A stretch of 64,000 nucleotides of DNA from positions 62,001-126,000 of the forward strand of contig JAAFJE010000018.1 in the NCBI GenBank assembly GCA_013298025.1, written 5' to 3'. Origin of the DNA: Cytophagales bacterium (lineage in GTDB: Bacteria; Bacteroidota; Bacteroidia; Cytophagales; Spirosomataceae). Below the pieces are notes generated by a model that made no database searches, had not been told where the DNA came from, and saw only the letters and a program-made list of their open reading frames with translations. Each line of letters starts with the position of its first letter. The first letter of the stretch is position 1. The position numbers were made by a program, and so were the translations under genes. This document shows positions 43,820-52,955 of the stretch, one piece after another.

Positions 43820-44842
43820 ATGATGCAAGAACTGGAAGAAGACGAAGACGAATTATACGAACATCATCGTATTGTGGTGGACAAAGGGCAAGATTTATTG
43901 CGTTTGGATAAATTTTTGATGATTAAAATGCAAAATGCCACACGCAATAAAATCCAAAATGGCATCGACCTAGGTTTGGTAAAAGTAAACGAAGCTACAG
44001 CAAAGGCAAGTTACAAGGTAAAACCCCTCGATGTGATTACGATTTCGTTGCCACATCCGCCACGAGAAAATGAAATTTTACCCGAAAATATTCCCCTCAA
44101 TATCGTCTATGAAGACGAAGAACTGCTGATTGTCAATAAACCTGCGGGCATGGTGGTGCATCCAGCTTATGGCAACTGGACAGGTACGTTGGTCAATGCC
44201 TTGGTATATCATTTTCAGCATTTGCCAACCCACCGCAACGGCGAAATTAGGCCCGGCTTGGTGCATAGAATTGATAAAGATACCTCTGGCTTGCTCGTAA
44301 TTGCCAAAACGGAGTACGCCATGACGCACCTGGCCAAACAGTTTTTCGACCATAGTATCGAACGCACGTATTATGCTGTTGTTTGGGGCGAACCCAAAAC
44401 CGACCAAGGGACTATTGTGGGGCATATCGGGCGTAGCATCAAAGACCGCAAAGTAATGGCGGTGTATCCCGATGGCAGCAGTGGCAAAGAGGCGATTACC
44501 CATTACGAGGTAATCAAAAAAATGCGGTATGTGTCGTTGGTCAAATGCAACTTAGAAACGGGCAGAACCCACCAAATTAGGGCACATTTCAAATATTTGG
44601 GGCATCCTTTATTCAACGATGAAACCTACGGCGGCGACAAAATTCTCAGAGGTACTCTTTTTTCTAAATATGAAAAATTTGTGGAAAATGCCTTTAAGGT
44701 TTGTCCAAGACAAGCCCTTCACGCCAAATCGCTGGGCATTGTGCATCCGACAACAGGAAAATTCATGCAATTCGATTCTGAAATACCACAAGATATGCAA
44801 GAATTGCTACAAAAATGGGATGGTTATGTGAACAATGAATAA
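43820..44842 (+). CDS. rluD: RluA-family 23S rRNA pseudouridine synthase
   Basis: 340 residues. An N-terminal S4 RNA-binding domain (~25-90: LLRLDKFLMIKMQNATRNKI) precedes the RluA catalytic domain with the core motif PGLVHRIDKDTSGLLVIAKT (catalytic Asp), LETGRTHQIRAHFKYLGHPL and NDETYGGDK. This layout fits RluD, which modifies uridines in helix 69 of 23S rRNA. The extreme N-terminus is acidic (MMQELEEDEDELYEH). Either of two tandem ATGs (43820, 43823) could be used. Confidence 0.9.
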   Translation: MMQELEEDEDELYEHHRIVVDKGQDLLRLDKFLMIKMQNATRNKIQNGIDLGLVKVNEATAKASYKVKPLDVITISLPHPPRENEILPENIPLNIVYEDEELLIVNKPAGMVVHPAYGNWTGTLVNALVYHFQHLPTHRNGEIRPGLVHRIDKDTSGLLVIAKTEYAMTHLAKQFFDHSIERTYYAVVWGEPKTDQGTIVGHIGRSIKDRKVMAVYPDGSSGKEAITHYEVIKKMRYVSLVKCNLETGRTHQIRAHFKYLGHPLFNDETYGGDKILRGTLFSKYEKFVENAFKVCPRQALHAKSLGIVHPTTGKFMQFDSEIPQDMQELLQKWDGYVNNE

Positions 44843-45066
44843 AATATTTTTTTATTTTGCATAACAAAAAAGGCAGTGCCTTGTTTATTTGAAAGATGAA
44901 AATCTTCTAACATCAACAAATAGGCAACGATACTCCGTATCGCACCCACACAGGAACACTACGCTTTCCTACTGCTTATGTTGCACGAAGTTTTTCAGTA
45001 ATCAATGAACACAGCATTGCTGTATTAGGTTCTTTTATCAATAACAATTAGTCTTCTTGAAAAGCC

Positions 45067-45288
45067 ATGAATGCCTTTGTTAATGAAATTGACGACTTCG
45101 TAGCGTATTTAGCAGGGATTGACAGAAGTAAACGTCCCAAAAAAGCTAAATCTTTGAAAAATTATATTGCTACCTTCCTCATTGGAGGCAGCGATACGCC
45201 ATTTAATCCGCATACCGTAATCAAAGACCTCGAACAAAAAGGCTGGATTTTTATTGGTATGAATGGTGAAATCATTTATAATTTTTGA
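45067..45288 (+). CDS. Small conserved protein of unknown function
   Basis: 73 residues, cytoplasmic, predicted helical start then two short strands (PKKAKSLKNYIATFLIGGSD, HTVIKDLEQKGWIFIGMNGE). It is followed by a textbook 15-bp terminator, which supports its being a real, separately transcribed gene. The C-terminal half looks like a small winged or PIN-like domain fragment, but I recognise no family. Bases 44843-45066 upstream hold AT-rich DNA with a short AAGGC/GCCTT hairpin near 44868-44880. Confidence 0.65.
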   Translation: MNAFVNEIDDFVAYLAGIDRSKRPKKAKSLKNYIATFLIGGSDTPFNPHTVIKDLEQKGWIFIGMNGEIIYNF

Positions 45289-45329
45289 TGGGCGTAAACG
45301 CATAGTTCCGTTTCTTATGCCTCTCTTAT

Positions 45330-45372
45330 AAGCGATTTTACAGCCAGTCGTAGCTGTAAAATCGCTTTTTTT
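45330..45372 (+). terminator. Rho-independent terminator of the 73-residue gene
   Basis: AAGCGATTTTACAGC (45330-45344) pairs perfectly with GCTGTAAAATCGCTT (45353-45367), followed by TTTTTT. Confidence 0.92.
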
Positions 45373-45394
45373 ATTAGCCACAAACATCAAATTG

Positions 45395-45500
45395 AGTGAG
45401 TGAGTAAATTGTGAATTGGAGAGTTGTGAATCATCCAACTATTTAACTTTAAGTAATTTACAATTTATTTTAATTCACAATTCACTCATTCACAATTAAC
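45395..45500. repeat. Interspersed GTGAATTG / CAATTCAC repeat
   Basis: GAGTGAGTGAGTAAATTGTG (45395-45415) and TTCACAATTCACTCATTCAC (45474-45493) are opposed copies of one motif. Related copies occur at 42772-42808 and 56690-56722, all in intergenic DNA. Confidence 0.6.
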
Positions 45501-45626
45501 AAAACACTAATCCCCCTTGACTAATTCACCATTTTGCATTAGTACTTATTCTGAAAATGCAGGAGCATAATTCATACAAAGGCATTACATTTGTCGAAAT
45601 ATTGTAAAAATAGTGTTTTCGTCAAG

Positions 45627-46073
45627 ATGATTATTAGAAAAAGTACGCCAGCAGATGTACCTGCGATGTTTGAATTAGTGAAAGAATTAGCCATTTATGA
45701 AAAAGCCCTCGACCAAGTAAACAATACGCCCGAGCAAATGTTGGCCGATGGTTTTGGCGAAAATCCTATTTTTGGGGCAGTTGTGGCAGAAGAAAACGGT
45801 AGCATCGTCGGGATGTCGCTGTACTATTTTCGCTACTCTACTTGGAAAGGCAAACGCTTGTATTTAGAAGATTTGATTGTTCAAGAAGCGATGCGTGGGC
45901 GTGGCATAGGCGAAGCCTTGATTCAAGCCACCATTGCCGTTGCCAAAGAAACAGGCTGCACGGGATTGATGTGGCAAGTGCTTGATTGGAACGAACCAGC
46001 CATTAATTTTTACAAAAAACTAGGCACAAGACTCGACGACGAGTGGATTAATGTGCATTTAGATTTAGTATAA
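45627..46073 (+). CDS. GNAT-family N-acetyltransferase
   Basis: 148 residues. It has the GNAT fold with an acetyl-CoA-binding motif A: LYLEDLIVQEAMRGRGIGEA, then LIQATIAVAKETGCTGLMWQ and a C-terminal WNEPAINFYKKLGTRLDDEW. This is the diamine N-acetyltransferase-like (SSAT-like) subgroup, so a polyamine or small-amine substrate is plausible but unproven. I use the ATG at 45627; a TTG at 45591 is in frame. The pseudouridine synthase gene starts 29 bp downstream, so the two are probably co-transcribed. Confidence 0.9.
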   Translation: MIIRKSTPADVPAMFELVKELAIYEKALDQVNNTPEQMLADGFGENPIFGAVVAEENGSIVGMSLYYFRYSTWKGKRLYLEDLIVQEAMRGRGIGEALIQATIAVAKETGCTGLMWQVLDWNEPAINFYKKLGTRLDDEWINVHLDLV

Positions 46074-46101
46074 CAAAGCCAATAAGCTCAATTGTATCCT
46101 C

Positions 46102-46785
46102 ATGACTTTTCGTCATCGTATTCAATATTTATTAGTCAAACGCCTTCGTTTATCCAACAAACAAGCTTTAGCTGCTATCCAACAAGGATTGGTGAGTATC
46201 AATGGTACGGTCGTTTATGAAAACTGTCCCTTTACACTCACCGATACCATTCGGTTTGAAAACCAACTCGTGCAAGAAGGTAAACAACTGAAATACCTGG
46301 TTTTGTACAAACCTGTTGGCATCGAAACAACCCTCAATCCTGATATTCCTAACAACTTACTTTCGCTTTTACCGAATCGGGAAGAACTGTTTCCTGTAGG
46401 TCGCCTCGATAAAGCTTCCGAAGGACTACTTTTGCTCACCAATGACGGACGTATTTTCGATAAAACTTTACGCAAAGAACACCAAACCGAAAAAGAATAT
46501 TGGGTAAAAGTTGATAAGCCCATCAACCAAGACTTTTTGCAACAAATGGCCAATGGCGTTGTAATTATGGGACAAAAAACCTTGCCTTGTGGCATAGAAG
46601 CATTGGGCGAAGATTGTTTTAAAATCATCTTAGTGCAAGGGCTTAACCGTCAAATCCGCCGTATGTGTTATAAGTTTGGCTATGAAGTGCTTATGCTCAA
46701 AAGAACACGCATTGGCTCGCTTCATTTGGGTGATTTGCAAGCAAGCGAATATCGTTGGTTGTCGTCGGTTGCTGGTTTAGTTTGA
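46102..46785 (+). CDS. RsuA/RluF-like rRNA pseudouridine synthase
   Basis: 227 residues. The N-terminal S4 domain (~1-50, RHRIQYLLVKRLRLSNKQAL) precedes the RsuA/RluB/RluE/RluF catalytic domain with the motif VGRLDKASEGLLLLTNDG (catalytic Asp), LRKEHQTEKEYWVKVDKPIN and QGLNRQIRRMCYKFGYEVLM. The last stretch most resembles RluF, which modifies U2604 of 23S rRNA. It is the second pseudouridine synthase in the window, of a different family from the RluD-type gene. Confidence 0.88.
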   Translation: MTFRHRIQYLLVKRLRLSNKQALAAIQQGLVSINGTVVYENCPFTLTDTIRFENQLVQEGKQLKYLVLYKPVGIETTLNPDIPNNLLSLLPNREELFPVGRLDKASEGLLLLTNDGRIFDKTLRKEHQTEKEYWVKVDKPINQDFLQQMANGVVIMGQKTLPCGIEALGEDCFKIILVQGLNRQIRRMCYKFGYEVLMLKRTRIGSLHLGDLQASEYRWLSSVAGLV

Positions 46786-46865
46786 GCTAATTTATCATTG
46801 ATAGACAGATTCAAGGACAAATTTTGGTAAATTTGAATTTTAGCAAACCAAATTTTCTTGAAGGC

Positions 46866-49800
46866 ATGAGCAGACATTTTGAGATAGCGATAGATACAGG
46901 AGGCACGTTTACAGATTGCATCGCAAGCGACCAAACAGGCAAGATTTATAGAAGAAAAATATTATCGAATAGCTCGTTGCGAGGCAAATGCCTACAACGA
47001 ATTACGGCTACACAACTGACTATTGTACAAAACTGGGATTTAACCCGAGATATTTTACAAGGTTATACGTTTCAATTATTGACCGAAAACTTTAGCACTA
47101 AGGTCATCGCATTCGACCCTAGCGAAAGCCTTTTGACCTTGGCAGATGCACTGCCCGAAAAGCTTTTGCAAGGAAGTAATTTTGCACTCACAGCCTTTGA
47201 AGAAGCACCCGTATTGGGCGTTCGACTGATAACTGACACCGCTTTATCCGAACCCTTTCCTTCGCTTTCGTTGCGGGTGGGTTCTACCAAGGGAACAAAC
47301 GCTTTGCTCGAACTGAAAGGAGCAGCAACGGCTTTTGTCGTGAGCCAAGGTTTCAAAGACTTGCTCCGTATTGGCAATCAGGCAAGACCCGATATTTTTG
47401 CCTTGCACATCCAACAAGCTACGCCACTTTACGCAGAAGTAGCTGAAATACAAGGCTATATCAATAGTAAAGGAGAAGAAGAAATTCCGCTTCAACTTGA
47501 TACGCTGGAAGCAATCGTAGCACGTTTCAAAGCTGCCAATATCGAATCGGTGGCAATTTGTCTGAAAAATGCCTACCTCAATCCTAGCCACGAACAAAGC
47601 CTTAAAGCTTTTTTTAGTCAGCATTTTACCTACGTCAATATTTCTACCGAACTCAGTCCGCAAATTCATTTCCAACACCGTGCCGAAACTACGGTTGTCA
47701 ATGCTTATTTAGCCCCTGTGATTCATCGCTATTTATCGAATATTGCCTCAAAAATTGGCGAAAGCAATATGCGTGTGATGACCAGTGCAGGCAGTTTGGT
47801 CAATTATGCTCATTTTTATCCGAAAGACAGCCTTTTCTCTGGCCCTGCTGGGGGCGTTGTTGGGGCGGCGGCGGTTGCCCAACAAGCCCAAATCAGCCAA
47901 TTTATTGCCTTCGATATGGGCGGTACTAGCACCGATGTGGCACGCTACGATGGAGGTTTGGAATATCGTTTTATGCAAAAAATTGGTAACGCCCAAATTC
48001 TCAGTCCTGCATTGGCTATCGAAACCGTTGCCGCTGGTGGCGGTTCTATTTGCTCGTTCGATGGTTTTAAACTCAGCGTAGGCCCCGAAAGTGCAGGCTC
48101 TAGTCCGGGGCCAGCTTGCTATGGTGCCGGCGGGCCATTGGCTATTACCGATGTAAATGTACTCTTAGGTAGGCTCGATAGCCGACAATTCGGCATTCCG
48201 ATTTATCCCGAACAAGCCCAAAAAAGGCTAGATGCCATCGTCGAGCAAATTGCCCAAACCACTGGCACACGCCCACAAGCAGAAGAAGTATTGGAAGGGT
48301 TTAGACGGATTGCTAATGAAAAAATGGCCGATACAGTCCGTAAAATTTCAATCGCCAAAGGGTACGCCACCGAAAGCTACGCCTTGGTTGCCTTCGGTGG
48401 TGCAGGCGGTTTGCACGTTTGCAGCATTGCCGATTTGTTGGGCATCCGCAAGGTATTATTGCCTCTCGATGCAGGTTTGCTCTCGGCGTATGGCATTGCA
48501 CAAGCCCTCGTAGAACGTTTTGCCGAAGCTACGGTTTTACAAAATTTGGTTCAAGAAACATATCCTTTGGCCTATTTACGCCAACAACTCACCACAAAAG
48601 CCTTGGCACAGTTGACAAACGACGGCATTGCTACTAAAGCGGTTGTCAAAAATGCCTTATTATTTGTTCGACTCAAAGGACAAGATACAAGCCTTGAAGT
48701 ACCTTGGGAAGATTACGATACGATTGTGCGTACTTTCAAAGAAAAATATGTGCAAATGTATGGGCATTGGACAAGCAATAGGGCGATAGAAGTAGAAAGT
48801 GCGAGGGTCATTGTAGGAGAACAAGCCAAGCCATCTGATACACCATCAAATGCTACGAGTGTTGCTTACAAGCCCTCGCCCACAGCTACCATCAGTGCAT
48901 GGGTCGAAAATCAATGGCAAACTGTACCTGTTTTTACGAGAGAATCGCTGGAAGCAGGGGCGATATTAGAAGGTTTCGCTCTTTTTTTGGATAAATTTAG
49001 TACAACAGTCATTGAAAAAGGTTGGACTTTGCAGCTAGATAGCCAAGGAGCAGCCATTATTACCAAAACCGAATATTTTTCTCAACAAGAAGACATACAG
49101 GAAGTTACACAATTAGAATTATTCACCAATCGGTTTATGAGCATAGCCGATAACATGGGCGTGCTGCTCCAACGCACCTCTTTGTCGGTGAATGTGAAAG
49201 AACGACTAGATTTTTCTTGTGCCTTGCTCGATGCCCAAGGCGAGCTTATTGCCAACGCACCGCATATTCCAGTACATTTGGGAAGTTTGGGCGTTTGTGT
49301 GCGTAAACTCCTCCAACAAGTATCTATAGGTATTGGCGATGTAGTTGTGACCAATCACCCTAAATTTGGGGGTTCGCATTTGCCCGATGTCACCTTGGTT
49401 GCTCCTGTACACACAGCCAAAGGCGAGCTAATTGGGTATGTTGTCAATCGTTGTCATCATTCTGAAATCGGGGGGATTCGGCCCGCTTCGATGCCTCCAA
49501 ATGCCAAAAATTTAGCCGAAGAAGGCGTGGTATTGCCTCATGTTTTTTTAGTAAAAAATCATCAAGTTGCATGGGATGAAATAACCCATTTATTACAAAA
49601 CGCCCCCTATCCTACCCGTGCATTAGCCGAAAACTTGGCAGATTTGCAAGCAGCGTTAGCTTCTATCTACAACGGAACGAAAGCATTACAGGCATTGGTT
49701 GCACAATATAGCCTAGCCCAAGTGCATTATTATATGGAATTGCTGAAAAGCTATGCCGCACAAAAAATGCAAAAACGCCTACAAGCCTTTGCCGATGGCG

Positions 49801-50639
49801 TGTATGAGGCAACCGAATATTTAGACGACAATACGCCTTTGTGTGTGCGAGTAGAACTACGAGCAGGACAATGCACCATTGATTTTACAGGCACTGGCGG
49901 TGTGCATGCAGGCAATTTGAATGCCAATGAAGCCATTGTCAACTCGGTTGTGATTTATGTATTGCGGTTGCTTTTGCACAGCAATATTCCTCTGAACGAT
50001 GGTATTTTGCGTGTAGCTCGCCTCCACATTCCACCCGATACCTTGCTCAATCCGTCGTTTCCAGACGACCCACGCCAATGCCCTGCGGTAGTTGGGGGCA
50101 ACGTAGAATTGAGCCAACGCCTCACCGATACGTTACTGAAAGCTTTTGGCGTTGTGGCGTGTTCGCAAGGAACGATGAATAATACGCTGTTTGGCAACGA
50201 ATCATTTGGCTATTATGAAACCATCTGCGGAGGAAGCGGTGGCGGCGAGGGCTTTGACGGGGCATCGGGTGTGCATACACACATGACCAATACCCGCATT
50301 ACCGATGCCGAAATCCTCGAACGACGCTATCCTGTTGTGTTAAAGCATTTTGGCTTGCGTGAAGGCTCTGGCGGTAAGGGAAAATACAAAGGAGGCGAAG
50401 GCATCAAACGACATTTTTTATTTTTGAAACCTGTCAAATTATCTCTTTTGACCCAACACAGGCGTTTTGCACCTTATGGCTTGGCAGGAGGCGAAGCAGG
50501 ACAAACAGGTGAACAGTATATCATTAAAACCGATGGAACAATCGAATATCTGGCAGGTATTGATGGCAAAGACCTCCTTGCAGGCGAGCAATTAGTTATT
50601 TTAACTCCAGGTGGCGGAGGCTTTGGCACATATCTTTGA
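46866..50639 (+). CDS. Fused ATP-dependent 5-oxoprolinase (HyuA-HyuB type)
   Basis: 1257 residues, the size of full 5-oxoprolinase. The first ~700 residues are the HyuA/hydantoinase A half with two nucleotide-binding motifs: EIAIDTGGTFTDCIASDQTG and IAFDMGGTSTDVARYDG. It also has RVGSTKGTNALLELKGA and GPAGGVVGAAAVA. The second half (~720-1257) is HyuB, with RTSLSVNVKERLDFSCALLD and GVHTHMTNTRITDAEILERR. 5-oxoprolinase opens pyroglutamate to glutamate using ATP. A hydantoinase role is an alternative. I use the ATG at 46866; the TTG at 46824 is in frame. No pxpABC genes are nearby. Confidence 0.9.
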   Translation: MSRHFEIAIDTGGTFTDCIASDQTGKIYRRKILSNSSLRGKCLQRITATQLTIVQNWDLTRDILQGYTFQLLTENFSTKVIAFDPSESLLTLADALPEKLLQGSNFALTAFEEAPVLGVRLITDTALSEPFPSLSLRVGSTKGTNALLELKGAATAFVVSQGFKDLLRIGNQARPDIFALHIQQATPLYAEVAEIQGYINSKGEEEIPLQLDTLEAIVARFKAANIESVAICLKNAYLNPSHEQSLKAFFSQHFTYVNISTELSPQIHFQHRAETTVVNAYLAPVIHRYLSNIASKIGESNMRVMTSAGSLVNYAHFYPKDSLFSGPAGGVVGAAAVAQQAQISQFIAFDMGGTSTDVARYDGGLEYRFMQKIGNAQILSPALAIETVAAGGGSICSFDGFKLSVGPESAGSSPGPACYGAGGPLAITDVNVLLGRLDSRQFGIPIYPEQAQKRLDAIVEQIAQTTGTRPQAEEVLEGFRRIANEKMADTVRKISIAKGYATESYALVAFGGAGGLHVCSIADLLGIRKVLLPLDAGLLSAYGIAQALVERFAEATVLQNLVQETYPLAYLRQQLTTKALAQLTNDGIATKAVVKNALLFVRLKGQDTSLEVPWEDYDTIVRTFKEKYVQMYGHWTSNRAIEVESARVIVGEQAKPSDTPSNATSVAYKPSPTATISAWVENQWQTVPVFTRESLEAGAILEGFALFLDKFSTTVIEKGWTLQLDSQGAAIITKTEYFSQQEDIQEVTQLELFTNRFMSIADNMGVLLQRTSLSVNVKERLDFSCALLDAQGELIANAPHIPVHLGSLGVCVRKLLQQVSIGIGDVVVTNHPKFGGSHLPDVTLVAPVHTAKGELIGYVVNRCHHSEIGGIRPASMPPNAKNLAEEGVVLPHVFLVKNHQVAWDEITHLLQNAPYPTRALAENLADLQAALASIYNGTKALQALVAQYSLAQVHYYMELLKSYAAQKMQKRLQAFADGVYEATEYLDDNTPLCVRVELRAGQCTIDFTGTGGVHAGNLNANEAIVNSVVIYVLRLLLHSNIPLNDGILRVARLHIPPDTLLNPSFPDDPRQCPAVVGGNVELSQRLTDTLLKAFGVVACSQGTMNNTLFGNESFGYYETICGGSGGGEGFDGASGVHTHMTNTRITDAEILERRYPVVLKHFGLREGSGGKGKYKGGEGIKRHFLFLKPVKLSLLTQHRRFAPYGLAGGEAGQTGEQYIIKTDGTIEYLAGIDGKDLLAGEQLVILTPGGGGFGTYL

Positions 50640-50700
50640 TTGCTTTGAGCCTATACACCAAGATTTACCTTTGTAGTGAAAACACCAATAATAAGATATA

Positions 50701-50751
50701 TTTATGTTTTTCATCAAAAACATAAATAAAAACTTATAAATAAAAGTTTTT
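50701..50751 (+). terminator. Two hairpins after the oxoprolinase gene
   Basis: TTTATGTTTTT-catc-AAAAACATAAA (50701-50711/50716-50726) is followed by AAAAACTT/AAGTTTTT (50728-50735/50744-50751). They are AT-rich and lie in the 226-bp gap before the next gene. A TACTTTTG -7-like box begins at 50751. Confidence 0.5.
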
Positions 50752-50865
50752 ACTTTTGTTACGAAGATAATTGTATAAGCAAGACTTATAAGAATCTTGT
50801 TAAACTTCTATCTTTTCGAACATGGGCATTAACTTTCAACTAAAATCACATACAGTTAAAAAAAT

Positions 50866-51303
50866 ATGCTTTATAAAATAACCGTACTATCGCTCGCTAT
50901 ATGGTGGGGGATGTTTGCTTTCTTTGCTTTTGTTGTCATTCCGATTGGAGGACAAGCCGTCGATTCGAGCTTCGACATGGGAGTTATTACGCATTCGCTT
51001 GCACATGAACTCAACTTTTTTGGCATGTTGGTATTCATTATCTATGCGTATTATACCAAAAGTTTACCGCAATCGCCGCAACAACTCTTTTATAACCTTA
51101 CGGCTGCAATTTTAATTGGCGGACAACTTTTTCTATTTTTGATGCACTATCATATCGAAGATTTACTCGACACGGTTCACCGAAAAATCAACTATATCCT
51201 TACCTTTCATGACCTCAATTTTGTGTATCGTATTACGTGTTTGGTGTTGTGGGTGGTGGTTACGGGAACAGTAGCGAAGATGTTGTTTGGACAAAAAGTA
51301 TAA
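50866..51303 (+). CDS. Small membrane protein (four helices)
   Basis: 145 residues with four predicted helices: ITVLSLAIWWGMFAFFAFVV, LNFFGMLVFIIYAYY, LTAAILIGGQLFLFLMHYHI and RITCLVLWVVVTGTVAKMLF. Conserved-looking His/Asp/Arg residues near the membrane ends (ITHSLAHELN, MHYHIEDLLDTVHRKINY) could bind heme or a metal, recalling DUF4149-like proteins, but I cannot name the family firmly. It is inner-membrane, single, and ended by a strong bidirectional terminator. Confidence 0.75.
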   Translation: MLYKITVLSLAIWWGMFAFFAFVVIPIGGQAVDSSFDMGVITHSLAHELNFFGMLVFIIYAYYTKSLPQSPQQLFYNLTAAILIGGQLFLFLMHYHIEDLLDTVHRKINYILTFHDLNFVYRITCLVLWVVVTGTVAKMLFGQKV

Positions 51304-51334
51304 AACTTAACCATAAGTTTTTTGCCTAAATAAA

Positions 51335-51381
51335 AAAAGAGCCATCAGATAAGTACAAAGCGTATTTCTGATGGCTCTTTT
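51335..51381. terminator. Bidirectional rho-independent terminator
   Basis: AAAAGAGCCATCAGA (51335-51349) pairs perfectly with TCTGATGGCTCTTTT (51367-51381), with A/T tracts on both sides. Confidence 0.92.
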
Positions 51382-51409
51382 GTTTTATTAGTATAGAAAA
51401 AGGCTCATT

Positions 51410-51575
51410 TTCAAATCTTCAAATTACCAAATTTCCAAACCCATCTGTTCATCTTCAAATCTTCAAATTACCAAATTTTCAAACCCATCTGTTCATCTTC
51501 AAATCTTCAAATTACCAAATTTTCAAACCCATCTGTTCATCTTCAAATCTTCAAATTACCAAATTTTCAAATTAA
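51410..51575. repeat. 44-bp tandem repeat (3.7 copies)
   Basis: Units begin at 51410, 51454, 51498 and 51542 (TTCAAATCTTCAAATTACCA then AATTTTCAAACCCATCTGTT). They are nearly identical, which indicates recent expansion. The motif relates to the GATTTGAA repeat at 29165-29316. It lies between convergent genes. Confidence 0.95.
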
Positions 51576-51576
51576 A

Positions 51577-52908
51577 TTACTTCGATTTAAACAACCTAGG
51601 TTTGATGTGTTGGTAATAAAACTCTGGATAAAACCGAATGGCATATAGAAAAGGGTGAAAGGCATTTACCTTGAGTTCTCGGTACAAAATGGTTTGTCCG
51701 AAGGCGAAACCCACAATATTAGAAATCAACGTAGCACGGGCCGCACCCAACACGCCTTGGTGACTAATCATCAGATAGTTTAAGCAAATATTGAACGTAG
51801 CCGTAAGCACCACTACAAAAAATGTCACCTTCGATTTACCAATGGAGTCAACCACAATACCAAATTGACGACCAAAAGGAATAAATAAGCAGTTGAGCAA
51901 GGTGATTTTTAGCAGAGCTACCGAATCGGTGTATTTGCCTCCAGCAATGATATTTACGATAAAATCAGGAAAAATATAGATAAATAAAATAGAAGGAATG
52001 GCAATAGCCAAAATAGCTCCTACCGATTTTTCATACAAATAGCGTACTCCGTCGAGTCCTTCTTTGGCTCGTTTGGCACTTTGAGGAAATACAATGGTAG
52101 CAATGGCGTTGGTCGGAATCTCTATCAAATTGGTGATACGCATGGCTACGTTGAAAGCCCCCGATGCCACTGGCGACAAAATGCCCCCTAGCATCATTTG
52201 GTCGATTGTTCCTGAAATAATCGAACTGATAGACGTAGCAAAGGTATATTTACCAAAATTGAAGAGTTTACTTACCCATTCTTTGGCAATCGTTTTACTG
52301 TATATCAAATTCTTTTTAGCGTATGAATAACCGATAACAGTACTCACGCCTACCCCAATAATTTGAGCATATACAATATAAATTAAAGGCGTGGCATAAC
52401 TACTAAAAAAGCAATAAGCGATATAAGCAAACTGTACCGATTGACGAACAAACATAGAAATAAACACGCCTTCAAAATTAAGATGGGCTTGTTCTACGTT
52501 GTTGAAAACTGCCAAAATGCCAGATAAAATAAAGGTGATATTATGCAAATAAAATACAGCTTCGAGTTCGGGAGATTTCCAAATATTACTCAGCGTACCC
52601 GCAAAAGCAAAGTTGACCAATACACATACAACACTGATAGACAAGCTAATAACGGTAGCAGCCGTAATAATTTTGGGCTTTTCGTCTAAACTAGCCCCCG
52701 AAAGAAATTTCACCAGTGCATTGCCAATCAGCCCGTTCCGAATCGCCTCTAAAATGGCCGAAGTTGTAAGAAAGAGCGTCCAAGAGCCGTAATGGTTTTT
52801 ATCGAGTACTCGCACCAACATATAAAAACCGCCAAACCCGAAAAGAACGTTGGTTAAACTTTGTAAAATATTAAGAAAACCTGATTTGAGCCAATAGTTG
52901 TTTGCCAT
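51577..52908 (-). CDS. Polysaccharide flippase-like membrane protein (MOP superfamily)
   Basis: 443 residues with about 12 hydrophobic helices. The N-terminus (SGFLNILQSLTNVLFGFGGF) and pattern resemble Wzx/RfbX oligosaccharide flippases, which move lipid-linked sugar units across the inner membrane for O-antigen or capsule assembly. There are no strict catalytic motifs; the call rests on helix pattern and family resemblance (GTIDQMMLGGILSPVASGAF, IPTNAIATIVFPQSAKRAKE). Its partner is the glycan-related gene 47 bp upstream on the same strand. No polymerase or other sugar-nucleotide genes are nearby, so it is a small isolated surface-glycan unit. Confidence 0.85.
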   Translation of the reverse strand: MANNYWLKSGFLNILQSLTNVLFGFGGFYMLVRVLDKNHYGSWTLFLTTSAILEAIRNGLIGNALVKFLSGASLDEKPKIITAATVISLSISVVCVLVNFAFAGTLSNIWKSPELEAVFYLHNITFILSGILAVFNNVEQAHLNFEGVFISMFVRQSVQFAYIAYCFFSSYATPLIYIVYAQIIGVGVSTVIGYSYAKKNLIYSKTIAKEWVSKLFNFGKYTFATSISSIISGTIDQMMLGGILSPVASGAFNVAMRITNLIEIPTNAIATIVFPQSAKRAKEGLDGVRYLYEKSVGAILAIAIPSILFIYIFPDFIVNIIAGGKYTDSVALLKITLLNCLFIPFGRQFGIVVDSIGKSKVTFFVVVLTATFNICLNYLMISHQGVLGAARATLISNIVGFAFGQTILYRELKVNAFHPFLYAIRFYPEFYYQHIKPRLFKSK

Positions 52909-52955
52909 AAAAATAGAGATTGCTTGGTACTATAAAGGAAAATTGGGGTTGAGGC

